In this document: positions 1 through 8,148 of the stretch, piece after piece
Layout of the letters: the number at the start of each line of letters is the position of its first letter
How positions within the stretch are numbered: position 1 is the first letter of the stretch
Source: an uncultured Marinilabiliaceae bacterium
GTDB lineage: Bacteria; Bacteroidota; Bacteroidia; Bacteroidales; Marinilabiliaceae
Length of the DNA stretch: 37,909 nt
Assembly (NCBI GenBank): GCA_937920475.1
Contig: CALEUX010000135.1
Span: 1 to 37,909, forward strand
Reading direction: 5' to 3'
Program-made: the position numbers and the translations under genes
Notes under the pieces: model-generated
Told to the model about the DNA's origin: nothing
The model's database searches: none
Seen by the model: only the letters and a program-made list of their open reading frames with translations

Positions 1-2
1 CC

Positions 3-1991
3 GTCATCAGCATGTCGTCAGCTACCAATGTGGCCGACCTGCTCAAAAGTGTGACCAATCTGGACATCATTCAATACCCCGGAGTATCTTCATCATTTGG
101 GATTCGTGGCTTTTCGCCCAGCGCCCACTCACGCAGCTACACACTCATACTCATTAACGGCGTGCCATCGGCCACCACCAATGCAGCAGCCATCCCAATG
201 GCAGCAATCGACCGCATAGAAGTGGTAAAAGGGCCGCTCTCGGCACTCTATGGTTCCGATGCGATGGGTGGTGTTATCAACATCATCACCAAAGAAGCCG
301 GTGGAGACAAAGCCAATGGTCAGGTAAGTCTTACAGCAGGCACGTTTGGCACAAAGCGCATCGCAGGCGATGTGTCGGCGCCACTTACCTCTGCCACCTC
401 TTTCAGGCTGGGGTTTTCGAAAAACGAACAAAACAGCAACTACCGGATTGGTAGAAGAAATATCCTGAGCCAACCGGAATTGTCGGAGCTTATCCTCGAC
501 AAAAAATCATTCGGCGATGTGATGCTCAACTCGAAATACACCACCCACGATTTCACGGGACAAATCAACACACGCATCAACGATACGTGGAAAACTAGTC
601 TGGATGTGATTTATTTCGGAGCCGACGACATTGAAACCCCAGGCAACTATTGGGGCAGCTACGGACAAAGCAAAAAGGATATCAACCGCCTGAATCTCGC
701 TGGAAATGTCAGCGCCAATTATGAGCGTCATAAACTTTCGCTGAGCCCTTATTTTGGTTCACAAAACACCCGCAACTACTCCAACAACAGCGAAACGGGA
801 TACGTAAGTCTCGACAGCGACATCCGTGAATTTGGTCTGCGGATGCACGACAACATCGGCCTCGCTTTTATGAATCTGTTGGTTGGTGCCGATGTGGATG
901 TGTATGAATACCGCTCTGACCGCTTCAGTGGAAAAGGCACACCGGCCAATCCCTATCAGCCCGATTACAACCACCGGAAAATTGCCGGACTGGTGCAGGC
1001 TTCCAGAACCATCAGTCAACTGCAACTGAATGCAGGTGCCCGTTTTGACCAGATATCCTATGAATTGTTGGCTAACGAAATGCTCAATTCGGAGAAAGGG
1101 AGCGAAACCTACAACACCTTCAACCCATCCGTTGGCATCAAGTACAATCTGCCACTGAACTTTGCCATAAAAGCCAGTTACGGAACCGGTTTCTCAGTGC
1201 CCGATGCTTTCAAGGTAGCCGGAAATTACAGCGTGTCGGAATATTTTCCTGCCTGGGATTTTTGGTGGGTTAAAAATTATGAGGGCAACCCCGACCTGAA
1301 GCCGGAAAAGTCGAACACCATGGATTTGGGACTGAGTTTTACCAGCAGCAACCGTTTCTTCAGCGGCGACATCACCTGGTTCAAAACCCGACATGACGAT
1401 AAAATTGTTGAATACACGTTTAAACGAAACAACGAACAGGGAGAAGAGATTACCATCACCTCTTACAAGAATGCCGACAAAAGCAATCACGAAGGTATTG
1501 AACTGATGGGCGCAGCAAACTTTGGAACCTTGTTCGACAACCGCTTTAAACTGGAACTCTACAGCAACTTTACCTTCATGCTTAATTATACCTTTGATGA
1601 GACAAAGGCCGATGTAACCACCACTTACGACATGCTCTACGTTCGCAAAAGCAATGGCTCATCCGGTATTTTGTTTGATAACTACAATGGCTTTCAAACA
1701 CGAATAAATGGCAGATACATTGGCAACAGACTTGAGAAGGACAGCTTCTCGGCTCTAAGGCCAAACATTACAGCCGATCACTACTACACCAAAGGTGGAT
1801 ATGAAGCAAAAGACAAAATACTTCAGTTGCCGAACCACATTGTATTCGACTGGTCGGTGTATTACACCTATGCCGGCAATAAGCGATTTGGCATAGGCGT
1901 ATCGAACCTGCTGGACGAGAATTATTCAGAAAAAGATGGCTACAACATGCCCGGACGCATGGTAACCGGAAGCTTCAGTTTTCTGTTTTAA
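3..1991 (+). CDS. btuB: TonB-dependent receptor, probably for cobalamin (5' end outside window)
   Basis: This is an outer-membrane TonB-dependent receptor that would import a corrinoid using the proton motive force relayed by TonB. The frame is open to the window edge and the first residues already lie in the plug domain (NVADLLKSV, then IRGF, LINGVP and the plug signature VEVVKGPLSALYGSDAMGG-like segment near residues 70-90), so the signal peptide and TonB box are missing from the window. The remainder is a beta barrel that ends in an aromatic C-terminus (FSFLF), as expected for BAM substrates. A SNLLDENYSEKDGYNMPGR segment near the end is typical of BtuB/CirA-type receptors. The substrate is inferred only from the cobalamin genes that follow on the same strand. 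A siderophore or other ligand cannot be excluded from the sequence alone. Any cobalamin riboswitch would lie upstream, outside the window. Confidence 0.85.
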   Translation, partial: VISMSSATNVADLLKSVTNLDIIQYPGVSSSFGIRGFSPSAHSRSYTLILINGVPSATTNAAAIPMAAIDRIEVVKGPLSALYGSDAMGGVINIITKEAGGDKANGQVSLTAGTFGTKRIAGDVSAPLTSATSFRLGFSKNEQNSNYRIGRRNILSQPELSELILDKKSFGDVMLNSKYTTHDFTGQINTRINDTWKTSLDVIYFGADDIETPGNYWGSYGQSKKDINRLNLAGNVSANYERHKLSLSPYFGSQNTRNYSNNSETGYVSLDSDIREFGLRMHDNIGLAFMNLLVGADVDVYEYRSDRFSGKGTPANPYQPDYNHRKIAGLVQASRTISQLQLNAGARFDQISYELLANEMLNSEKGSETYNTFNPSVGIKYNLPLNFAIKASYGTGFSVPDAFKVAGNYSVSEYFPAWDFWWVKNYEGNPDLKPEKSNTMDLGLSFTSSNRFFSGDITWFKTRHDDKIVEYTFKRNNEQGEEITITSYKNADKSNHEGIELMGAANFGTLFDNRFKLELYSNFTFMLNYTFDETKADVTTTYDMLYVRKSNGSSGILFDNYNGFQTRINGRYIGNRLEKDSFSALRPNITADHYYTKGGYEAKDKILQLPNHIVFDWSVYYTYAGNKRFGIGVSNLLDENYSEKDGYNMPGRMVTGSFSFLF

Positions 1992-2013
1992 AAACTTGAC
2001 CTGTTAACCCCTC

Positions 2014-2051
2014 GCCGGATGGCTCGATTTTTTAAAATTGAGTCATCCGGC
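2014..2051 (+). promoter_or_regulatory. Long intergenic stem-loop between receptor and DUF4430 gene
   Basis: An inverted repeat with 18-base arms (GCCGGATGGCTCGATTTT and AAAATTGAGTCATCCGGC) sits 22 bases after the receptor stop codon. In + strand RNA every position pairs, two of them as G-U; in - strand RNA the same two positions would be A-C mismatches. That points to function in the + transcript. There is no U-run after it, so it is more likely an mRNA processing or stability element, or a partial attenuator, than a classic terminator. An ATG inside the left arm opens the same frame as the next gene but is unlikely to be used. Confidence 0.6.
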
Positions 2052-2066
2052 ATTAACACAAAAAAT

Positions 2067-2465
2067 ATGAACCTAAAAAAAACACCTCTGCTCATTTCCT
2101 TTCTTATTATCTTATCTTCGGCCTGGACGCTGGGAAATGAACCAAAAAATGCCGACAAATCCGAGACGGTTAAAGTCATCATCAGCGGCCAAACCAACAT
2201 GCCCCAAAAGGAGATAACCGTAGCCTGGCGCGAAGGTCTTACAGCACTCACCGCGCTGCAACAAGCCGCCACCGTATCAACCCATCCGGTTGGCAATTAT
2301 GTTTTTGTAAACACCATCAATGACATCAAAAGCGAAAGAGGCGTAACAGCCTGGTATTATACGGTAAACGACCTTTCCACGGGTACGCTCGCCATCCATT
2401 TTCCGGTTAAGGCGGGCGATGTCATAAACTGGATTTTTAAAGAAGATGTTTGTTCACCACGATAA
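2067..2465 (+). CDS. Secreted DUF4430 (transcobalamin beta-domain-like) protein
   Basis: This small exported protein has 132 residues from the ATG at 2067. I prefer that start over the ATG at 2019 because it immediately begins a signal peptide (MNLKKTPLLISFLIILSSAW), whereas the longer form begins inside a hairpin. No lipobox cysteine is seen, so a soluble periplasmic protein is expected. The mature part matches the DUF4430 pattern: a first strand (VKVIISG), a helix after GLTALTALQQA, then AWYYTVND and the closing KAGDVINWIF. In animals this fold forms the C-terminal beta domain of transcobalamin and intrinsic factor, which covers one face of bound B12. Position between the receptor and cobU suggests corrinoid binding or hand-over in the periplasm. 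That role is inference. Confidence is good for the family and moderate for the function. Confidence 0.75.
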   Translation: MNLKKTPLLISFLIILSSAWTLGNEPKNADKSETVKVIISGQTNMPQKEITVAWREGLTALTALQQAATVSTHPVGNYVFVNTINDIKSERGVTAWYYTVNDLSTGTLAIHFPVKAGDVINWIFKEDVCSPR

Positions 2466-2474
2466 CCAAATGCC

Positions 2475-2984
2475 ATGAACCAAACCACACTCATAACGGG
2501 CGGTCAACGTTCGGGAAAAAGCTCATACGCCCAGACGATGGCCGAAAGCCTGAGCAACCAACCAGTATATCTGGCTACGGCCCGCCACTGGGACGAGGAT
2601 TTTACGCAGCGTATTAAACGGCATCAGGCCGACCGCGACAACCGGTGGCAAACCGTTGAAACGGACCGGCATCTGTCTGATATAAACATTTCCGGAGCCG
2701 TGGTTTTGGTTGATTGCATCACACTTTGGCTCACCAACATCTTTCATGATTTGAATTATGATGTAGATGCCGCGCTCGAAGAAGCCAAAAATGAATGGTC
2801 ACGCTTTGTGGCGCTGAACAATCGCCTCATTGTAGTCACCAACGAACTGGGAATGGGCATTCATGCCACCAACGAAGTGTCGCGCAAATTCACCGACTTG
2901 CAAGGCTGGATGAACCAATTCATTGCCAAAAATGCCGGCGAAGTGATTCTGATGGTTTCTGGCATTCCAATGAAAGTCAAATAA
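2475..2984 (+). CDS. cobU: Adenosylcobinamide kinase / adenosylcobinamide-phosphate guanylyltransferase
   Basis: CobU phosphorylates adenosylcobinamide and then transfers GMP from GTP to make adenosylcobinamide-GDP, the activated form used by CobS in the cytoplasm. The 169-residue length is close to the family norm. The P-loop GGQRSGKS is at residues 9-16, and the region ATARHWDEDF followed by RIKRHQADR matches the segment that holds the guanylylated histidine. LVDCITLWLTN gives the Walker B-like strand, and VTNELGMGIHATNEVSRKF is a family block. It starts 9 bases after the DUF4430 stop and is probably co-transcribed with it. A 248-base repeat-rich gap separates it from cobT. Confidence 0.95.
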   Translation: MNQTTLITGGQRSGKSSYAQTMAESLSNQPVYLATARHWDEDFTQRIKRHQADRDNRWQTVETDRHLSDINISGAVVLVDCITLWLTNIFHDLNYDVDAALEEAKNEWSRFVALNNRLIVVTNELGMGIHATNEVSRKFTDLQGWMNQFIAKNAGEVILMVSGIPMKVK

Positions 2985-2996
2985 TAAAAGAAGAGG

Positions 2997-3074
2997 TTTA
3001 GATTTTAGATATTTAGATGGTAGATAAATAGATGGATAGATTAGAAGTGTTAGATGATTAGATTTCCAGATTTC
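2997..3074 (+). repeat. TAGAT-rich degenerate repeat
   Basis: The gap after cobU carries at least seven close copies of TTAGAT or TAGAT (for example ATTTAGATGGTAGATAAATA and GGATAGATTAG), spaced about 7-14 bases apart. Similar tracts recur after cobT, before the subunit D gene of the V-ATPase, and after the second chemoreceptor gene. No coding potential is seen. Confidence 0.6.
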
Positions 3075-3152
3075 TTTCAAAACCCACTACAACTACAATA
3101 AATAGGTACTGCATTTCGCTTCATCTAACTTGTAATTCACGGTTTTCGGGAC

Positions 3153-3170
3153 GATGCGTTGCTCCGCATC
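3153..3170 (+). other. Small GC-rich hairpin upstream of cobT
   Basis: A GATGCG stem, TTGCTC loop and CGCATC stem form a perfect 6-bp hairpin inside otherwise AT-rich sequence, about 60 bases upstream of the cobT start. There is no U-run. The surrounding bases do not match the cobalamin riboswitch core well enough to call one. Confidence 0.35.
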
Positions 3171-3232
3171 TTAAATCTATTCCTCATAGCAAAGTCACTG
3201 GTAAATTTAAAACCCAAAAATCAAAAAATAGA

Positions 3233-4228
3233 ATGAAAGACCTGCTCCAACACAAAATCGACAACAAAACCAAGCCAACCGGCTCATTGGGACATCTGGA
3301 AACCATTGCCCTTCAACTGGGGTTAATTCAAAACACCCTTTCGCCACAAATCCATAACCCGTCCATACTTGTCTTTGCCGGCGACCATGGCCTGGCCGAC
3401 GAAAAAATCAGTCCCTACCCAAAAGATGTAACCTGGCAGATGGCCATGAACTTTGTGGCGGGCGGGGCGGCCATCAGCGTGTTTTGCAAACAAAACGGCA
3501 TCGCGCTCAAGGTGATTGATGCCGGGGTGGATTATGATTTTCCTGAGAGTTGTCCCATCGTCGGGGCAAAGATTGCGCGCGGCACACGCAACATGCGCCA
3601 TCAACCAGCCATGACGCTGGAAGAGTGTACCGCTGCCATGGAGAAAGGCCGTGAACTGGTGCGTGCCGAAACTCAAAACGGATGCAACACCATCGGCTTT
3701 GGCGAGATGGGCATTGGCAACACATCGCCATCGTCGTTGCTCATGCACCGCTTTCTGAACATCCCCATCGAGGATTGCACCGGCGCGGGCTCAGGCATGA
3801 CTGGAAACGGTCTCGACCACAAAAAAATGATATTGAAAGAAGTGGCTCTAAAATACAACCCCAAAACGCCATTGGAAACATTAGCTACTTTTGGGGGACT
3901 GGAAATTGCCATGATGACCGGAGCTTTCATCGAAGCCCATGCACAAAAAATGGTTATACTTGTGGATGGTTTCATTGCCACTGCCGCGCTGCTAACTGCC
4001 ACTCAATTCAATGCCGATGTGGCCAACAATGCCATCTTTTGCCATGCATCCAACGAGAGCGGTCACAAGCGCTTGCTCAACCATTTCGATGCCAGACCCG
4101 TGCTCGACCTGGGCTTAAGACTGGGCGAAGGCACCGGAGCGGCACTGGCACTGCCTGTGATTAAAGCCGCAGCCACCTTCATCAACGAAATGGCCAGTTT
4201 TGAAGATGCAGGCGTGTCAAATAAGTAG
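3233..4228 (+). CDS. cobT: Nicotinate-nucleotide--dimethylbenzimidazole phosphoribosyltransferase
   Basis: CobT activates the lower ligand base: it exchanges nicotinate of nicotinate mononucleotide for 5,6-dimethylbenzimidazole (or another base) to give alpha-ribazole phosphate. The 331-residue product shows the N-terminal KPTGSLG motif (residues 14-20), the phosphate-binding VFAGDHGL block, the GEMGIGNTS block, the GAGSGMTG segment, and the C-terminal RLGEGTGAALA whose glutamate (about residue 299) corresponds to the catalytic Glu of the Salmonella enzyme. The start ATG follows an A-rich stretch, typical for this phylum, and no upstream in-frame start is better. It could be transcribed from its own promoter, given the 248-base gap upstream, although no promoter could be identified. 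Confidence 0.96.
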   Translation: MKDLLQHKIDNKTKPTGSLGHLETIALQLGLIQNTLSPQIHNPSILVFAGDHGLADEKISPYPKDVTWQMAMNFVAGGAAISVFCKQNGIALKVIDAGVDYDFPESCPIVGAKIARGTRNMRHQPAMTLEECTAAMEKGRELVRAETQNGCNTIGFGEMGIGNTSPSSLLMHRFLNIPIEDCTGAGSGMTGNGLDHKKMILKEVALKYNPKTPLETLATFGGLEIAMMTGAFIEAHAQKMVILVDGFIATAALLTATQFNADVANNAIFCHASNESGHKRLLNHFDARPVLDLGLRLGEGTGAALALPVIKAAATFINEMASFEDAGVSNK

Positions 4229-4230
4229 AA

Positions 4231-4313
4231 ATTTAGATGGATAGATGCCAGATGGATAAATAAGATTTTAACCGGACTAATCTATCCCTCTAACTATCTA
4301 ACATCTTATTCAT
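4231..4313 (+). repeat. TAGAT-type repeat with inverted arms
   Basis: The cobT-cobS gap starts with TTTAGATGGATAGAT and ends with the complementary kind of text (AATCTATCC, ACTATCTAACATCTTATTC). GGATAGAT pairs with ATCTATCC and AATAAGAT with ATCTTATT, so the element can fold into an imperfect long hairpin. It belongs to the same degenerate family as the tract after cobU. Confidence 0.55.
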
Positions 4314-4333
4314 TAAAATTTCAACAAACAACC

Positions 4334-5077
4334 ATGAACACATTTCTCACCGCCCTCATGTTTTTCACGCGCATTCCGGTGCCGGCCAGCCTCCCCTATT
4401 CAAAAGAGTTATTGAACAGGGCGCTCCGGTTCTTTCCGGCAGTGGGCGCCATTGTGGGATTCGTGGGTGTTGCTGTTTTGTGGTTGGCGCTCTACATTTT
4501 TCCATTGTATTTAGCCCTTTTGCTGAGCATGTTGGCCACCATATTCATTACTGGCGCTTTTCACGAAGATGGCTTTGCCGATTTCTGCGATGGTTATGGC
4601 GGCGGCATGACCAAAGAGCGGATATTGGAGATAATGAAAGACAGTAGACTCGGAACGTATGGCAACATTGGTCTGGTGGCTGTTTTGGCCGTTAAATTCT
4701 TGACTCTGGCTACCATTCCCGTTCCACATCTTTTTACAGTCCTGATTACCGGCCATGTATTCAGCCGGTTTGTGCCGGTAGTGTTGGTTTACACCACTCC
4801 CTACATACGCGAAGACGCAATGAGCAAGGCAAAACCAATAGGCAATCAAACTTCGGAAAAATCGCTGCTCATCGCCCTGTTTACGGCCATTCTGCCATTT
4901 TTCTTCTTTTCATGGATGACCATTTTGACCGTCACAATCGTGTCAGCAGCTATCTTCCTCCTGTTCAGAATGTACATCATGAAACGCACCGGTGGCTACA
5001 GCGGCGATGTGCTTGGCGCCTTGCAACAACTTATCGAAGTAGGCTTTTACCTGACCGTTTGTGCCATCCTCACTTGA
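4334..5077 (+). CDS. cobS: Adenosylcobinamide-GDP ribazoletransferase (cobalamin synthase)
   Basis: CobS is the polytopic membrane enzyme that joins adenosylcobinamide-GDP to alpha-ribazole (or its phosphate) to give adenosylcobalamin (phosphate). The 247-residue product has the family N-terminal motif FFTRIPVP (residues 10-17), the acidic metal-binding segment HEDGFADFCDGYGGG (about residues 77-91) followed by RILEIMKDSRLGTYG, and several hydrophobic spans (around 36-74, 110-150, 180-215). The C-terminal GGYSGDVLGALQQ block is also characteristic. It is preceded by the repeat-bearing cobT-cobS gap, and cobC follows after 8 bases, so cobS-cobC-cobQ-cobD-cbiB look like one transcript. Confidence 0.96.
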   Translation: MNTFLTALMFFTRIPVPASLPYSKELLNRALRFFPAVGAIVGFVGVAVLWLALYIFPLYLALLLSMLATIFITGAFHEDGFADFCDGYGGGMTKERILEIMKDSRLGTYGNIGLVAVLAVKFLTLATIPVPHLFTVLITGHVFSRFVPVVLVYTTPYIREDAMSKAKPIGNQTSEKSLLIALFTAILPFFFFSWMTILTVTIVSAAIFLLFRMYIMKRTGGYSGDVLGALQQLIEVGFYLTVCAILT

Positions 5078-5085
5078 TTTTCGCC

Positions 5086-5637
5086 ATGAACATAACACTT
5101 ATCCGTCACATTAAAACCACAGCGCCCGAAGGCATCTGCTACGGACAAACAGATGTGGAGCTTCCTACTGGTTATAAATCTGTACATCAGTCAATTGTGA
5201 GTCAGCTAAACCATGAACGGTTTGATGTGGTATATTCGAGTCCATTGCAACGGTGCGCTTTACTGGCAGAGAGCTTTAACCAGAATGTTATTTTTGATGA
5301 GCGATTAAAGGAGCTCAATTTTGGCAGTTGGGAGATGCAAATGTGGAGTGCCATCGAAAAGCGTCCTGAAGCGGCTGACTTTTTTAACGACTATCTGAAC
5401 ATCGCCCCACCAAACGGAGAGTCGTACAATGAACTGTTGTTCAGGATTGATAACTTTTTAGATGACATTGCAAAACAACACCCCACCCAAAACGTGCTGG
5501 TGGTTACGCACGGAGGACCCATCAGGGCATTCCATGTGTTAATAAATGACCTGAAACCCGAAGAGGCCTTCAATCTGAAGGTGGATTACGGACAAATCTT
5601 CAGATACTCCCTCACCAAACAAACAGATTCGAATTGA
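5086..5637 (+). CDS. cobC: Alpha-ribazole phosphatase, histidine phosphatase family
   Basis: CobC removes the phosphate from alpha-ribazole-5'-phosphate, or from adenosylcobalamin-5'-phosphate, to complete the nucleotide loop. The start chosen is the ATG at 5086, which gives 183 residues opening with the catalytic strand LIRHIKT (Arg7, His8). A longer open frame upstream overlaps cobS and has no family resemblance. The usual RHG is here RHI. GICYGQTDVEL is typical of CobC, SSPLQRC and FGSWE supply the next conserved residues, and VVTHGGPIRAFH carries the second catalytic histidine. The stop overlaps the probable TTG start of cobQ. A general phosphoglycerate mutase-like phosphatase is possible by fold, but the context makes CobC by far the best call. 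Confidence 0.92.
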   Translation: MNITLIRHIKTTAPEGICYGQTDVELPTGYKSVHQSIVSQLNHERFDVVYSSPLQRCALLAESFNQNVIFDERLKELNFGSWEMQMWSAIEKRPEAADFFNDYLNIAPPNGESYNELLFRIDNFLDDIAKQHPTQNVLVVTHGGPIRAFHVLINDLKPEEAFNLKVDYGQIFRYSLTKQTDSN

Positions 5638-7109
5638 AAACGCTGCGTCCCATCATGTTTGTAGGAACCGGTTCCGATGTGGGTAAATCGGTCATTAACA
5701 CAGCTTTCTGCCGCATCTTTTTGCAAGATGGCTATTCGCCTGCACCTTTCAAGGCCCAAAACATGTCGCTCAACAGCTATGCCACACCCGAAGGCCTGGA
5801 AATAGGACGCGCACAGGCCGTGCAAGCCGAAGCGTGCGGCATTGCGCCATCGGTAACCATGAACCCGGTGTTGCTTAAACCCACCGGTGACATGAAAAGT
5901 CAGGTGGTATTAAATGGCAAACCGGCAGGCACAAAAACAGCAGCGGAATATTTCAATCGTTCAGGTCGTGATGCACTGTTTAATGAAGTGATGCAGTCGT
6001 GGCGCCAACTGGCAAAGCATTACAACCCCGTGGTGATTGAAGGCGCCGGCTCCGTTTCGGAGATGAACCTTTGGGACAGGGACATCGTGAACATGCGCGT
6101 AGCCGAAGCCGTTAATGCCCCAACTTTTCTGGTGGCCGATATCGACCGCGGCGGTGTGTTCGCATCGGTTTATGGCTCCATCAAGCTGCTGCCACCAAAC
6201 TGGCAAAAACTCATCAAAGGCATCATCATTAACAAATTCAGGGGCGACATGCAACTGTTTGAAGATGCACGCCATACGCTGAATGAAATCACCGGTGTGC
6301 CGGTAGTGAGCGTTATTCCGTGGTTCAACCACATCCACATTGAGCAGGAAGACTCCGTGGTGCTTGACCGCATCAACCAACATTCACATAAGGGAAAAAT
6401 CAACATTGCAGTGGTTCGTCTGCCCCATCTCTCTAATTTTACTGATTTTGATGCTTTGCAGATGGTGAAGGAGGTGAACCTCTATTTCACACAATCAACT
6501 GATGAGATGCAAAAGGCCGACATCATCATTCTGCCCGGCTCCAAAAATGTCATTTCCGATATGGATTTTCTCAACCAAACCGGCTTAGCAAGCACCATTC
6601 AGGAACTGCATCAACACCAAAAACCACTGTATGGCATTTGTGGCGGTTACCAAATGATGGGCGAAACCATCCTCGACCCCCATCAGGTTGAAGGTAGCTG
6701 CACAGAGATTAAAGGTCTTGGCATTTTACCGGTATCCACCACCCTCACCACCGAGAAAAGAACGGTCCAATGTCATTTCTCATTCATCCACAACCCAAAA
6801 ACAACAGGCGAAGGTTATGAAATTCACATGGGAGTTACAACTTCGCAAACACCATCACCTTTGTCTGTTTTAAATGATGGCACAATGGATGGCCATTTTC
6901 TGAATACACAAACCTGGGGCACCTATATTCACGGAATTTTTGATAACGACAGCGTGATTCAACAGGTGCTTGAACTGATAAATCCTGAAATTAACGTGCA
7001 AATCGACTACAAAAAGGTAAAAGAAGAAGGGTACGACCAACTTGCTGCGCTTGTGCGGGAACATACCGACATGGCTTACATCTACCAATGCCTTCAATCC
7101 AACGACTAA
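5634..7109 (+). CDS. cobQ: Cobyric acid synthase (glutamine-hydrolysing)
   Basis: CobQ (CbiP) amidates four side chains of adenosylcobyrinic acid a,c-diamide to give adenosylcobyric acid, using glutamine and ATP. The 491 residues match the family length. The ATP-binding domain starts GTGSDVGKS (residues 11-19); KAQNMSLNSY, the IEGAGS block and ADIDRGGVFAS follow. The class I glutamine amidotransferase-like domain has the nucleophile Cys336 in YGICGGYQ and a histidine at 433 in WGTYIHGIFDND. The start is a TTG at 5634 that overlaps the cobC stop; the first ATG (5655) would remove residues before the first beta strand, so TTG is favoured. Its presence means the cell can amidate cobyrinic acid diamide, either made de novo elsewhere or salvaged. 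Confidence 0.95.
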   Translation: MKTLRPIMFVGTGSDVGKSVINTAFCRIFLQDGYSPAPFKAQNMSLNSYATPEGLEIGRAQAVQAEACGIAPSVTMNPVLLKPTGDMKSQVVLNGKPAGTKTAAEYFNRSGRDALFNEVMQSWRQLAKHYNPVVIEGAGSVSEMNLWDRDIVNMRVAEAVNAPTFLVADIDRGGVFASVYGSIKLLPPNWQKLIKGIIINKFRGDMQLFEDARHTLNEITGVPVVSVIPWFNHIHIEQEDSVVLDRINQHSHKGKINIAVVRLPHLSNFTDFDALQMVKEVNLYFTQSTDEMQKADIIILPGSKNVISDMDFLNQTGLASTIQELHQHQKPLYGICGGYQMMGETILDPHQVEGSCTEIKGLGILPVSTTLTTEKRTVQCHFSFIHNPKTTGEGYEIHMGVTTSQTPSPLSVLNDGTMDGHFLNTQTWGTYIHGIFDNDSVIQQVLELINPEINVQIDYKKVKEEGYDQLAALVREHTDMAYIYQCLQSND

Positions 7110-7125
7110 CAAATATCTCCGGGAA

Positions 7126-8148
7126 ATGCTCCACGGCCACGGCAACGACATATTCAACGCAAAACATCCTGTAAAGGCTGATTTCAGCTCCAATGTGGTG
7201 CCTACAGGTATGCATCCCGAACTAACCGCTCATTTAATGGCCTCTATCCATTGTGCGGCCAACTATCCCGAGCCCGACTCGGCCACGCTGTGTAAGGCCA
7301 TTGCCAAACATGAACGCATAAAATCTGATAACATCATTGTGACCAATGGCTCCACCGAAGCATTTTACCTTACAGCGCAGTTGTTTGGCGGTAGCAGTTC
7401 GGTCATCGCCATTCCATCCTTTTCGGAGTACGAAGATGCAGCCCGAAGCCATCGGCATCAACTCTCTTTTTTACCATTGAGTCAGCTGCAAAAATCCTAT
7501 AAAACCACGGCTCAATGCCTCTGGCTGGGCAATCCCAACAACCCCGACGGGAGAATAACCGCTTCAGAAACCATCTTGTCGGTGTGTCATGCCAACCCCG
7601 AATCGGTTATTATTGTGGATGAAGCCTATACGCACCTCAGCGAATCGCACGAATCTCTGCTAAAGCTGAATTTGCTTCCGGCCAATCTCATTGTGATACG
7701 TTCGCTCACCAAAGCATTTGCCATTCCCGGGCTGCGATTGGGCTACATGGTGGCGCACCGCATCATCTGCGAAAAAATCAGGAAAATAAAAATGCCGTGG
7801 GGCGTGAACTGCCTGGCACAACAAGCCGGTCTTTTCATTGTCCAAAACCACCAAAAGTTACTACCTTCCACCCAGGCACTTGTGGCCGAATCCCTGAGAC
7901 TTCAAAAGACGTTGGCACAAATGATGGAAATTGAAGTCACGCCTTCGGAGTGCAACTATTTTCTTGGCCAATTAAAAAATAGAACGGCTGCACAGTTAAA
8001 GGATAGTCTTCTGCAAAATCACGGATTTTTGATTCGCGATGCATCCAATTTTCGGGGATTGCAATCTGGTCATTTCAGAATTGCTGCCAACACACCGGAA
8101 CAAAACAATCACCTCATCAACGCAATACAATCATGGCTATTGACCTGA
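7126..8148 (+). CDS. cobD: Threonine-phosphate decarboxylase, PLP-dependent
   Basis: The CobD type of aminotransferase-fold enzyme decarboxylates L-threonine-O-3-phosphate to (R)-1-aminopropan-2-yl phosphate, the linker used by CbiB. I choose the ATG at 7126, 16 bases after cobQ, giving 340 residues that begin with the family opening MLHGHGNDIF; an upstream ATG in the same frame lies inside cobQ. Motifs of fold-type I aminotransferases are clear: GNPNNPDG (135-142), Asp165 in VDEAYTHL, and the PLP lysine at 196 in SLTKAFAIPGLRLGY. Histidinol-phosphate aminotransferase (HisC) is the main alternative by fold, but the position between cobQ and cbiB decides for CobD. It overlaps cbiB by 16 bases. 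Confidence 0.92.
   Translation: MLHGHGNDIFNAKHPVKADFSSNVVPTGMHPELTAHLMASIHCAANYPEPDSATLCKAIAKHERIKSDNIIVTNGSTEAFYLTAQLFGGSSSVIAIPSFSEYEDAARSHRHQLSFLPLSQLQKSYKTTAQCLWLGNPNNPDGRITASETILSVCHANPESVIIVDEAYTHLSESHESLLKLNLLPANLIVIRSLTKAFAIPGLRLGYMVAHRIICEKIRKIKMPWGVNCLAQQAGLFIVQNHQKLLPSTQALVAESLRLQKTLAQMMEIEVTPSECNYFLGQLKNRTAAQLKDSLLQNHGFLIRDASNFRGLQSGHFRIAANTPEQNNHLINAIQSWLLT

Noticed and set aside
3100-3232. Possible cobalamin riboswitch upstream of cobT (GTCACTGG near 3196 and a GATGCG/CGCATC hairpin)
   Set aside because: The conserved B12-box order and core helices cannot be laid out in the available sequence; only isolated words resemble the motif.
5086-5130. RHI instead of RHG in CobC as an inactivating change
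   Set aside because: The catalytic Arg and His remain, the second His motif is intact, and variation at this position is usual in CobC-type phosphatases.
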